Assembly: GCA_900768075.1 (NCBI GenBank)
Contig: CAAGBN010000061.1
Span: 57,073 to 121,072, forward strand
Origin: Clostridia bacterium
GTDB lineage: Bacteria; Bacillota; Clostridia; Oscillospirales; Acutalibacteraceae
Length of the DNA stretch: 64,000 nt
Direction: 5' to 3'
Below, in pieces: positions 57,522 through 64,000 of the stretch. The translations under genes were made by a program, and so were the position numbers. How positions within the stretch are numbered: the stretch's first letter is position 1; each line of letters begins with the position of its first letter. The notes beneath the pieces were generated by a model that worked only from the letters and a program-made list of their open reading frames with translations, had not been told where the DNA came from and searched no databases.

Positions 57522-58400
57522 TTATTTGCCCTCCTTTTCTGCACGTGCACAACGAGCTTTGTAGTCTGCATCAAGTTCGTTGTTGAACTTTTCGAACATA
57601 GCGTCGTCGATAGCACCGTAATGCCATGTGTAGTCGCCTTCGATTGATTTGATACCGGCACCCTTCTTTGTATCCATAAGAATACATGTGGGAGCGCAGG
57701 GTTCTTTTGCTCTTTCGATAGCCTGATCGATAGCGTTGCAAAGCTCGCCGATGTTGTTACCGTCAACAACGATGGTGTTGAAGCCGAAAGCTGTCATCTT
57801 GTCAGCAAGGGGTTCAAGCTTCTTGATATCTTCTGTATTACCGTCGATCATATTGTGGTTTCTGTCGATGAATACGATACAGTTTGAAAGGTTATAATGG
57901 TTCATTGTCATGAAGCCTTCCCAGCATGAGCCTTCACCAAGCTCACCGTCGCCTGTAACTACGTATGTAAGATATTTCTTACCCATAAGTCTTGCTGCAA
58001 GTGCTGTACCTGCTGCAATTGAGGGTCCGTGACCGAGTGAACCTGTTGATGCGTCAACACCTACTACCTTGTTTGAGTCGAGGTGCATACCCATCTTTGA
58101 ACCTGAAAGGTTGAATGACTTGAGCATCTCTACATCGTTGAAGCCCTTGTCGCAAAGTACGGGAGCATAAGCGATAGCCGCATGACCCTTTGAAAGGATG
58201 AAACGGTCTCTGTCTTCCCACTGGGGATCTTCAACCTTGATGTTAAGATACTTGTGATAGAGAACGGTAAGAAGGTCCATGACGCTCATACCGCCGCCGA
58301 AATGTCCGCTGCCTGCCCATACAGTTGTCTGAACTGTAAGCTTACGAAGATCGAGAGCTTTCTTTTCAAGGGCAAGCCATTCCTGTTTTGAAAGTGGCAT
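57522..58400 (-). CDS. Transketolase N-terminal subunit (thiamine diphosphate-binding)
   Basis: 292 residues from the ATG at 58400; an in-frame ATG 15 bases earlier is rejected because it contains the ribosome site GGAGG. Thiamine diphosphate motif GDG at 150-152 with Asn181 at the end of the metal-binding loop; conserved His in SGHFG (33), SKGHA (73) and GSLGHG (124). Typical length of stand-alone N-halves. Partner is the next gene. Preceded by a 92-base gap that carries a perfect hairpin. Confidence 0.9.
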   Translation of the reverse strand: MPLSKQEWLALEKKALDLRKLTVQTTVWAGSGHFGGGMSVMDLLTVLYHKYLNIKVEDPQWEDRDRFILSKGHAAIAYAPVLCDKGFNDVEMLKSFNLSGSKMGMHLDSNKVVGVDASTGSLGHGPSIAAGTALAARLMGKKYLTYVVTGDGELGEGSCWEGFMTMNHYNLSNCIVFIDRNHNMIDGNTEDIKKLEPLADKMTAFGFNTIVVDGNNIGELCNAIDQAIERAKEPCAPTCILMDTKKGAGIKSIEGDYTWHYGAIDDAMFEKFNNELDADYKARCARAEKEGK

Positions 58401-58434
58401 AATGATTTCCTCCATATATTTTCATTATTTCACA

Positions 58435-58465
58435 CCCTATATATAATAGTATAGTATATATAGGG
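58435..58465 (-). other. Perfect 11-bp inverted repeat inside the operon
   Basis: CCCTATATATA, 9-base loop ATAGTATAG, TATATATAGGG, between the aminotransferase and transketolase genes, about 35 bases before the transketolase start. No T run, so not a terminator: an operator, an RNA-processing stem or a stability hairpin are possible. Confidence 0.7.
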
Positions 58466-58492
58466 CATAAGTTCCTTTAATAAGGTTTGAAA

Positions 58493-59758
58493 TTAACCAA
58501 AGATTTCAGGGTTGTTCTTTGCAACAACTGAGAAAGCTTCTTCAGCAACTTCGATTGTGTGCTTGATATCCTTGTCGGAAAGAGCAGCATTGATGAAGTG
58601 GTTGTGATGGCTTGTAAGGAAGATACCTCTTGAAACCATTTCAGCAATCCACTGCTGATGAAGAATAAGGCTGTCATCGTTAGCGATTCTGAGATAGAAG
58701 AGAGCGGGAGCACCTGAAGCAACAAGATCGAAGCCGTGTTCTTTACCTGCAGCAACAAGACCGTTAACAAGCTTTTCGCCCTTTTCCTTGAACATCTTAG
58801 GTGTATCAAGAGCCTTCATCTTGTTGATGTTTGCAATACAAGCTGCGAAAGGTACAGCTGAAAGCCAGTATGAACCTGTGTATGAAAGGGCACTCATTGA
58901 GCCCTTAAGGAATTCCTTACCGCAGATAGCTGACATATTATAGCCGTTTGCGAGAGCCTTACAGAAGCAGATAAGGTCTGCTTCGAAGCCGAAGTAGTGG
59001 TCTGAACCTGCAAGGTCAAGACGGAAGCCTGCACGTACGTCGTCGATGATAAGAACGATGTCGTTATCTGTACAGATCTTTCTTACCTGCTGCCAGAAGC
59101 CCTTTTCGGGGAATACGTTATCATGGAAGTTACCGTGATCATAGGGCTGAGCTATGATACAAGCAATTTCGTTTTTGTTTTCAGCGATTGTCTTCTCAAG
59201 AAGAGGGATATCGTTCCAGGGAAGCATAATGTTGTTAGCAACATCCTCGGGGATAACACCGGGATAGTCAATCTTCTGACACCAGGGTGAAACGCCGTGG
59301 TAGTAGCCCTTGAACATAATAACCTTCTTGCGGTGTGTGTATGCTCTTGCGCACATGATAGCGCCCTGAGTAGCATCGTTACCGTTCTTTGCGAAGAAAG
59401 CCCAGTCAGCTGTTGCAACTGTATCAACAAGAAGCTCAGCACATTCAAGCATAACCTTTGCAGGCTGAGTTGTGCAGTTACCGAGAGCCATCTGCTTTGC
59501 AGCAGCAGCGTCAACGTCGGGGTCACAGTAACCGAGTACGTTAGGACCGTATGCACACATATAGTCAATGAACTTGTTGCCGTCTACGTCCCAGATATAT
59601 GTACCCTTTGCCTTTTCAGCAAACATAGGCCATTTGCTTACGGGAATAAACTGACCTTCTGCGGGACCGAGGTGGCCGTAGATGCCTGAAGGAATAACCT
59701 TTGTTGCTCTCTTGAAAAGCTCTGTGCTTTTGTCATATTTATAAACGGGGAAACTCAT
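58493..59758 (-). CDS. Class-III PLP aminotransferase (glutamate-1-semialdehyde aminomutase-like)
   Basis: 421 residues with AAGGAGG before the ATG. Fold-type I PLP enzyme: PLP lysine Lys267 in FCKALANGY, cofactor-anchoring Asp in IIDDVRAGFR, and FFAKNGNDATQGAIMCARAY plus MFKGYYHG as in HemL-like proteins. Not HemL itself as far as can be seen: no other tetrapyrrole gene is near and several HemL blocks differ. Likely aminates a ketone or aldehyde; clustering with a split transketolase suggests it acts on a ketol product. Second gene of the operon. Confidence 0.88.
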   Translation of the reverse strand: MSFPVYKYDKSTELFKRATKVIPSGIYGHLGPAEGQFIPVSKWPMFAEKAKGTYIWDVDGNKFIDYMCAYGPNVLGYCDPDVDAAAAKQMALGNCTTQPAKVMLECAELLVDTVATADWAFFAKNGNDATQGAIMCARAYTHRKKVIMFKGYYHGVSPWCQKIDYPGVIPEDVANNIMLPWNDIPLLEKTIAENKNEIACIIAQPYDHGNFHDNVFPEKGFWQQVRKICTDNDIVLIIDDVRAGFRLDLAGSDHYFGFEADLICFCKALANGYNMSAICGKEFLKGSMSALSYTGSYWLSAVPFAACIANINKMKALDTPKMFKEKGEKLVNGLVAAGKEHGFDLVASGAPALFYLRIANDDSLILHQQWIAEMVSRGIFLTSHHNHFINAALSDKDIKHTIEVAEEAFSVVAKNNPEIFG

Positions 59759-59770
59759 GATTATACCTCC

Positions 59771-60529
59771 TTATGCAAGATACAGAGCTACTCTGTCGAG
59801 TATTCTGTTGATGTTGTCTATCATACTAACAAGACCGATGATTGTAACGGAGCCGTCACCGATTGAAGCAACAGCATTAACCTTACCGTCAAAGAGGTCT
59901 CTTGCAAGACGGATATTATCAAATTCCATCTTTGCGCGGAACTTAGCGGGCTTCTCTTTGATAGTAACCATATGATGATTCTTAACAACGATCTGTGCGC
60001 TTACACAGTCCTTGATTGAAACTTCAACGATACCGTCATCGATGAGGCTTGCGCTGAATGTACCGATAGCGTCATTGTTACCGATCTGTGAAAGAGCTAC
60101 AGTGATAACATAGAACATAAGCTTAGTGCTGATTTCGAAGAACTTGTCGTCTTTAAGATCTTCTTCACTGGGTCTGAGGTAAGCTGAAAGCTTATCAGTC
60201 AGGGGAGTGAACTTGTTAAGCAGGAAGCCGATTTTTGAAAAGCCCTTTGCAGGAATGGGAGTAACGGTACCGTCGATAAGGCCGTTAAACTTTTCGCATG
60301 ATGAGAAGGGGAGAAGAACGTCGCAGTCCTTGATGCCCTGTTCCATTCTGCATCTGCCGTTTTTGAAAGTGATTGTAGCGCTGGGGCCGTCTGTAACTGC
60401 AAGAGCAATTGAAACGGGCTTCTTTGTCATAACAAGAGCGCTTGCTTCACTGTCAAGTTCGCAAAGATTTTCGAGTGTGCCGAGTATAGCATACATATTG
60501 ATATATGCTAAGGTTTTTGCATCTGTCAT
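59771..60529 (-). CDS. SCP2-like (sterol carrier) protein, first of the operon
   Basis: 252 residues from the ATG at 60529 (GGAGG 8 bases upstream); an 18-codon upstream extension is rejected. As in the last gene of the operon, two SCP2-like halves are suggested: residues about 40-120 (CDVLLPFSSCEKFNGLIDGT) and 190-250 (AKMEFDNIRLARDLFDGKV...GDGSVTIIG). Cytosolic. It stops 12 bases before the aminotransferase ATG. The two SCP2-like proteins bracket the enzymes, which suggests lipid or hydrophobic substrate binding; this is inference. Confidence 0.65.
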   Translation of the reverse strand: MTDAKTLAYINMYAILGTLENLCELDSEASALVMTKKPVSIALAVTDGPSATITFKNGRCRMEQGIKDCDVLLPFSSCEKFNGLIDGTVTPIPAKGFSKIGFLLNKFTPLTDKLSAYLRPSEEDLKDDKFFEISTKLMFYVITVALSQIGNNDAIGTFSASLIDDGIVEVSIKDCVSAQIVVKNHHMVTIKEKPAKFRAKMEFDNIRLARDLFDGKVNAVASIGDGSVTIIGLVSMIDNINRILDRVALYLA

Positions 60530-60597
60530 GTATATCCTCCTTTGATTAAGTATCTGCTTACAAAAGTGCGTAGCAATACCCATAGTTATACACGCTT

Positions 60598-60626
60598 ATT
60601 TTAACAAAAAATGGCTTTTATGTCAA
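60598..60626 (-). promoter_or_regulatory. Promoter of the SCP2/aminotransferase/transketolase operon
   Basis: On the - strand TTGACA, 17 bases, TAAAAT; leader of about 60 bases. The 15 bases around the -10 are identical to those of the xpt promoter. Confidence 0.8.
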
Positions 60627-60700
60627 TGCTTTATAGTAGTAAATCACAACAAAATCGTTCATTTAATTGTTATTTTTTTGTAACGCGTCAAACATAAGAA

Positions 60701-60728
60701 AAAACGGCAGGTTTTATCCCGCCGTTTT
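60701..60728 (-). terminator. Terminator of the second LRR protein gene
   Basis: AAAACGGCGGG/ACCTGCCGTTTT on the - strand with T run, 5 bases after the stop. Confidence 0.8.
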
Positions 60729-60732
60729 AGTT

Positions 60733-62187
60733 TTATTTTACACTTACTTTCGGATTTTTCAATCCCGATTTCACAAGAGAAGTCTTAAGACTCTTGGCTG
60801 CTGTATTACTCAAAGTAAAGAACTTAATAGCCGAGCCTGTATTGTTAAAGGCGCCTGAATAAAGCTTTGGTGTTTTGCCTGAAGTGTTAAAGGTTACAGT
60901 CTTAAGGTTTTTACAGCCGTAAAATCCGTTCTTACCTATAAGCTCTAAATTCTTGCTGAAGGTAAAACTCTTAAGCGATGTGCAGCCTCTGAAGGCACCG
61001 CCATAAATCTTGGTGATATTCTCGCTGTTTTTCACTGTTTTAAGAGTACTGCGACCCCTGAAGGCTTTAAAATCGATAGTGATTTTTTGTGAAGTATCGG
61101 GTAAAGTAACACTCCTGAGTCCTATGCAGCCTCTGAATGCCCAACCGCCTATAGTAAGCTCACCACAGCTTTCAGGGAATATTACACTTTCCAGTGAAGA
61201 ACAATTCAGAAACACTTCATAACCGAGAATAGTCTTGTCTGTTTTTTCAGGGAAGGTAAAGGTTTCAAGTGCAGTGCAACGGGTAAAAGCATACCTGTTT
61301 ATATCCAGAGTTTTGCAGTGCTTCGGGAAGTTCACGGTTTCAAGTGCAGTGCAATTATAAAACATATTAAAGGGAATACGTATACAGTCTGAGCTTTCGC
61401 CTGCAAATGTAACCTCTTTCAGATCCTCGCAATAAGCAAACGTCCAACCGGAATTTTGGTTTAAGGAACCGAGGCTTTCGGGTATAACAACAGATGTCAG
61501 GCCTGCACTGTTAAAAGCCCCGGCGCTCATCTCTGTAACCGTTTCAGGTATTTCAAATTTTTTTAAGGCTTTGCAGCCACTGAAGGCACTATGACCTATT
61601 CTTTTTACGGTCCCGCAAAGATTCACACTCTCAAGCTTGGTGCAATCCTCAAAGCCACCAAGTGCTTCTATATCACCAAGGAAGGTAGCCTTTTTCAGAC
61701 TTTCCATATTTTCGAAGCTGTAGGTTTCCACCGAAGCGGGAATAACCAATTCTTCAACTGATTCGAGAACAGAAAAGATACCCGGGCCTATATATGTAAT
61801 CGTATCGGGGATTGTAACCTTCTTTACGCTGTAGTTGTGGTTTTCGTAATAACTACGCTTGTTATATTGGAATTCTTCCCTATATTTTGAAAGACACTGC
61901 ACACTCGTAACCTTGATTCCGTCAATTTCGGGAATGATATTGATTTCTTCAACAGTTTTTGCAGCTACCTGTGTGTCAAACCAGTCGTAGACGTCATAGT
62001 GGGTTTCACCACCGTTATTGCAAAGTCTGTAAACCACGTGGTCGATGATTTTTGTTGTTTCGTTTTCGATATAGGGTTCTTTGCTCCAGAATGAGAAACC
62101 TGTTGGTTTTGTTTCCTTTGCAAATACCGAAACTGTAAGCAACAAGGTAAAAATGAGAGTTGCAGCAACACTCAAAAGTTTTTTCAT
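60733..62187 (-). CDS. Secreted BspA-type leucine-rich-repeat protein
   Basis: 484 residues, AAGGAAG before the ATG. Signal peptide MKKLLSVAATLIFTLLLTVS, cleavage near VFA. From about residue 110, LRR_5 repeats throughout (AFSGCKALKKFEIPETVTEM, MFYNCTALETVNFPKHC, AFRGCTSLKSFTFSKNLELI). Unlike the 21674 protein it has no FN3 domains and no anchor motif; it ends with a short Lys/Ser-rich tail. Predicted to be surface-exposed or released and to bind an unknown ligand. Single-gene unit, divergently unrelated to its neighbours. Confidence 0.88.
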   Translation of the reverse strand: MKKLLSVAATLIFTLLLTVSVFAKETKPTGFSFWSKEPYIENETTKIIDHVVYRLCNNGGETHYDVYDWFDTQVAAKTVEEINIIPEIDGIKVTSVQCLSKYREEFQYNKRSYYENHNYSVKKVTIPDTITYIGPGIFSVLESVEELVIPASVETYSFENMESLKKATFLGDIEALGGFEDCTKLESVNLCGTVKRIGHSAFSGCKALKKFEIPETVTEMSAGAFNSAGLTSVVIPESLGSLNQNSGWTFAYCEDLKEVTFAGESSDCIRIPFNMFYNCTALETVNFPKHCKTLDINRYAFTRCTALETFTFPEKTDKTILGYEVFLNCSSLESVIFPESCGELTIGGWAFRGCIGLRSVTLPDTSQKITIDFKAFRGRSTLKTVKNSENITKIYGGAFRGCTSLKSFTFSKNLELIGKNGFYGCKNLKTVTFNTSGKTPKLYSGAFNNTGSAIKFFTLSNTAAKSLKTSLVKSGLKNPKVSVK

Positions 62188-62310
62188 ATTTATCTTCCTT
62201 TCACCATCATATTTATGGTAATTATTTCCGACACTGTGATTTTATCACCTGATTATGTAATTTGTGTGAAATAAATCGAATATGACAAAACTGTAATAAT
62301 TTTTATTTCG

Positions 62311-62365
62311 CTCGCCGCGGGGCGTTACTTTTTGCTGTCACCCAAAAAGTAACCAAAAACGCGAT
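62311..62365 (-). repeat. Palindromic 3'-end element, family 1, copy 5
   Basis: On the - strand ATCGCGTTTTTGGTTAC..., stem GTTACTTTTTG/CAAAAAGTAAC. Downstream of the EF-G-like gene and its terminator. Confidence 0.8.
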
Positions 62366-62386
62366 ATTTTTCGGTGGCATAAAACC

Positions 62387-62417
62387 AAAGGACACGGGTT
62401 ACTTACCCGCGTCCTTT
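62387..62417 (-). terminator. Terminator of the EF-G-like gene
   Basis: On the - strand GGACGCGGGT/ACCCGTGTCC with one G-U pair, flanked by AAA/TTT. Confidence 0.85.
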
Positions 62418-62426
62418 AAACTTATA

Positions 62427-63998
62427 TTATTCTTCCATATCCTTCTTTGCGTCTTCGATAACCTTCTGAGCAACATTCATAGGAGCGTCTTCATATCTTG
62501 CAAATTCAAGTGAGAAGTAACCTCTGCCTGCTGTTACTGAACGAAGTGTTGTTGAGAAGTCGCCCATTTCTGCCATAGGTACTTCAGCAATAAGCTCCTG
62601 CATCATAGGCTCGTCAGCTGCACCCATACCGAGCACACGACCACGACGCTTTGTGATATCACCCATAATATCACCGAGATTGTCACCGGGCATATAAGCC
62701 TTGAGTGAGCCGTAGGGTTCAAGAAGCTTGGGATTAGCCTGAGGCATACCGTTCTTATAAGCAATTTTTGCAGCCATCTTGAATGCCATTTCGTTTGAGT
62801 CAACGGGATGTGATGAACCGTCGTAAAGAGTTGCTCTGAGACCAACAACGGGGTAACCTGCAAGCGGACCCTTGAGGATGGCTTCGCGAAGACCCTTTTC
62901 AACTGCGGGGAAGAAGTTCTTGGGAACTGAACCGCCGACAACTCTTTCTGCAAATTCGAAGTCTTCTGTGTCAATGTGTTCGAATTCAATCCAAACGTCA
63001 CCGAACTGACCGCTACCGCCTGACTGTTTCTTATGACGGCCCTGAACAGCAGTTTTCTTGCTGATTGTTTCTCTGTAAGCAACCTTGGGAACTGTAAGGT
63101 CAACTTCAACACCGAACTTGTTCTTGAGCTTTGTAACTACGGAGTCAAGATGCTGTTCACCGAGACCTGTGATAATCTGTTCCTTGGTTTCAACGTTAGT
63201 TGTGTAGCTGATTGTAAGGTCTTCTTCTGAAAGTCTGTGAAGGCCTGCGGCAACCTTATCTTCTTCGCCTTTTTTACGGGTCTTTACTGCCATGGGAAGG
63301 CAAGGCTTGGGGAAGCTTACGCCCTTAAGCTGAACGGGAGCCTTGGGTGAGCAAAGAGTGTCGCCTGTTTTGAAGCTTGAAAGTTTTGTGATAACACCGA
63401 TGTCACCGGCAAGAATTGCGGGTGCATCTTCCTGCTTGCCGCCCTTGGGGAAGAGGAGTTTACCCATTCTTTCGGTTTCACCAGTACGCTCGTTATATGC
63501 GGGAGTATCGGGAGTGATTTTACCCGAAATAACCTTGAAATATGACATCTTACCAACGAAGGGGTCAGCAACGGTCTTGAAGCAGATAGCTGCAAGATTG
63601 CCGTTTTCATCGCAGGTAATGTCACCTTCTGATGCAACTGAAGCTGCGTCGGGAGCGGACTGAACGATGCTGTTATTGATAAGGTCAACAGCTTCAAGCT
63701 GATAACCTGAGCAAGCATAAACAGGGCAGATGTCGCCGGCAAGGATGCCTTCTTTAAGACCTCTGTCGATTTCTTCATCAGTAAGCTTTTCGCCGTCAAA
63801 GAATTTCATCATAAGTTCTTCGTCAGCACTTGCAACAGCTTCAATGAAAGCTTCCTTCATTCTGTTTGTTCTTTCGTCATTTTCGGGCATGGGAGCGTCT
63901 GAACGCTTGCCGTCTTTATATGAGAAAGCTTCATTACGTGAGAAGTCAACGTATGAAACAACCTTGTCGCCTTCAACGTAGGGAACAACAACGGGACA
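62427..63998 (-). CDS. Elongation factor G-like GTPase, 5' part outside the window
   Basis: 523 residues are visible; the frame stays open to the right edge, so the ATG at 63890 is internal. Visible are the end of the G domain (MPENDERTNRMKEAFIEAVA), domain II (FKTVADPFVGKMSYFKVISG), domain III (IITGLGEQHLD), domain IV (HKKQSGGSGQFGDVWIEFE) and domain V (LRSVTAGRGYFSLEF). The sequence is closer to the EF-G paralogue group (EF-G2/FusA2-like) than to canonical EF-G, which is usually coded in the str ribosomal operon; no str genes are visible here. Exact role (ribosome recycling, stress, other) unknown. Confidence 0.88.
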   Translation of the reverse strand, partial: CPVVVPYVEGDKVVSYVDFSRNEAFSYKDGKRSDAPMPENDERTNRMKEAFIEAVASADEELMMKFFDGEKLTDEEIDRGLKEGILAGDICPVYACSGYQLEAVDLINNSIVQSAPDAASVASEGDITCDENGNLAAICFKTVADPFVGKMSYFKVISGKITPDTPAYNERTGETERMGKLLFPKGGKQEDAPAILAGDIGVITKLSSFKTGDTLCSPKAPVQLKGVSFPKPCLPMAVKTRKKGEEDKVAAGLHRLSEEDLTISYTTNVETKEQIITGLGEQHLDSVVTKLKNKFGVEVDLTVPKVAYRETISKKTAVQGRHKKQSGGSGQFGDVWIEFEHIDTEDFEFAERVVGGSVPKNFFPAVEKGLREAILKGPLAGYPVVGLRATLYDGSSHPVDSNEMAFKMAAKIAYKNGMPQANPKLLEPYGSLKAYMPGDNLGDIMGDITKRRGRVLGMGAADEPMMQELIAEVPMAEMGDFSTTLRSVTAGRGYFSLEFARYEDAPMNVAQKVIEDAKKDMEE

Positions 63999-64000
63999 GA

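Noticed and set aside
56512..58400. Transketolase broken by a frameshift
   Set aside because: Each half has its own ribosome site and start, and natural split transketolases are well known; halves have normal lengths.
58493..59758. HemL (glutamate-1-semialdehyde aminomutase) of heme synthesis
   Set aside because: Only general class-III features match, and no tetrapyrrole genes are near; operon context points elsewhere.
62427..63890. ATG at 63890 as the EF-G-like start
   Set aside because: The frame stays open to the edge with matching EF-G-like sequence (YVEGDKVVSYVDFSRNEAF), so the gene is truncated by the window.

Overview
The window looks like a chromosome segment of a gut- or rumen-type Clostridia, most plausibly the Ruminococcaceae/Oscillospiraceae side of the Firmicutes. 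This is inferred from AT-rich intergenic DNA, strong AGGAGG ribosome sites, TTGACA-N17-TATAAT style promoters, BspA-type leucine-rich-repeat and Big_2/FN3 surface proteins, the BMP-family nucleoside ABC operon and many small palindromic repeats at gene ends. No rRNA, tRNA, CRISPR array, integrase or transposase was seen.

Layout. 1-3.4 kb (+): 3' part of a secreted FN3/Big_2 protein, then rarA. 3.4-4.9 kb (-): a TraX-family membrane protein and a small unknown membrane protein. 4.9-10.7 kb (-): one operon, xanthine phosphoribosyltransferase followed by a BMP lipoprotein, a double ABC ATPase and two permeases, best read as purine nucleoside/base uptake and salvage. 10.8-11.2 kb (-): a small membrane zinc-ribbon protein, divergent from 11.3-13.7 kb (+): PTS_EIIC_2-type membrane protein, HAD phosphatase, RsuA-type pseudouridine synthase. 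13.9-16.8 kb (+): acyl-CoA synthetase overlapping a PlsC-like acyltransferase with a zinc-ribbon tail. 17.3-24.4 kb: CapA-like protein (-), a secreted Big_2 protein (+) and a secreted LRR/FN3 protein (+). 24.5-27.3 kb (-): GH2 glycosidase and flavin-reductase-like protein.

27.5-55.2 kb (-) is a single uninterrupted gene for a secreted protein of 9,220 residues, 43% of the window. After a signal peptide and a unique N-terminal part it consists of about 15 related units; the C-terminal nine alternate in two types and form a super-repeat of about 2.87 kb (about 955 residues). It ends in a short basic/aromatic tail and has no visible sortase, dockerin or SLH anchor.

55.7-60.5 kb (-) is a five-gene operon: SCP2-like protein, class-III aminotransferase, transketolase N-half, transketolase C-half, second SCP2-like protein. 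I cannot match this gene set to a pathway; it could make an amino-ketose or amino-lipid and is, with the giant protein, the best candidate for an undescribed system. 60.7-62.2 kb (-) is a second secreted LRR protein, and 62.4-64.0 kb (-) an EF-G-like GTPase cut by the right edge.

Gene 3' ends carry at least three families of short palindromic elements whose copies differ by paired base changes within the stems, so they appear to be maintained as RNA or DNA hairpins.
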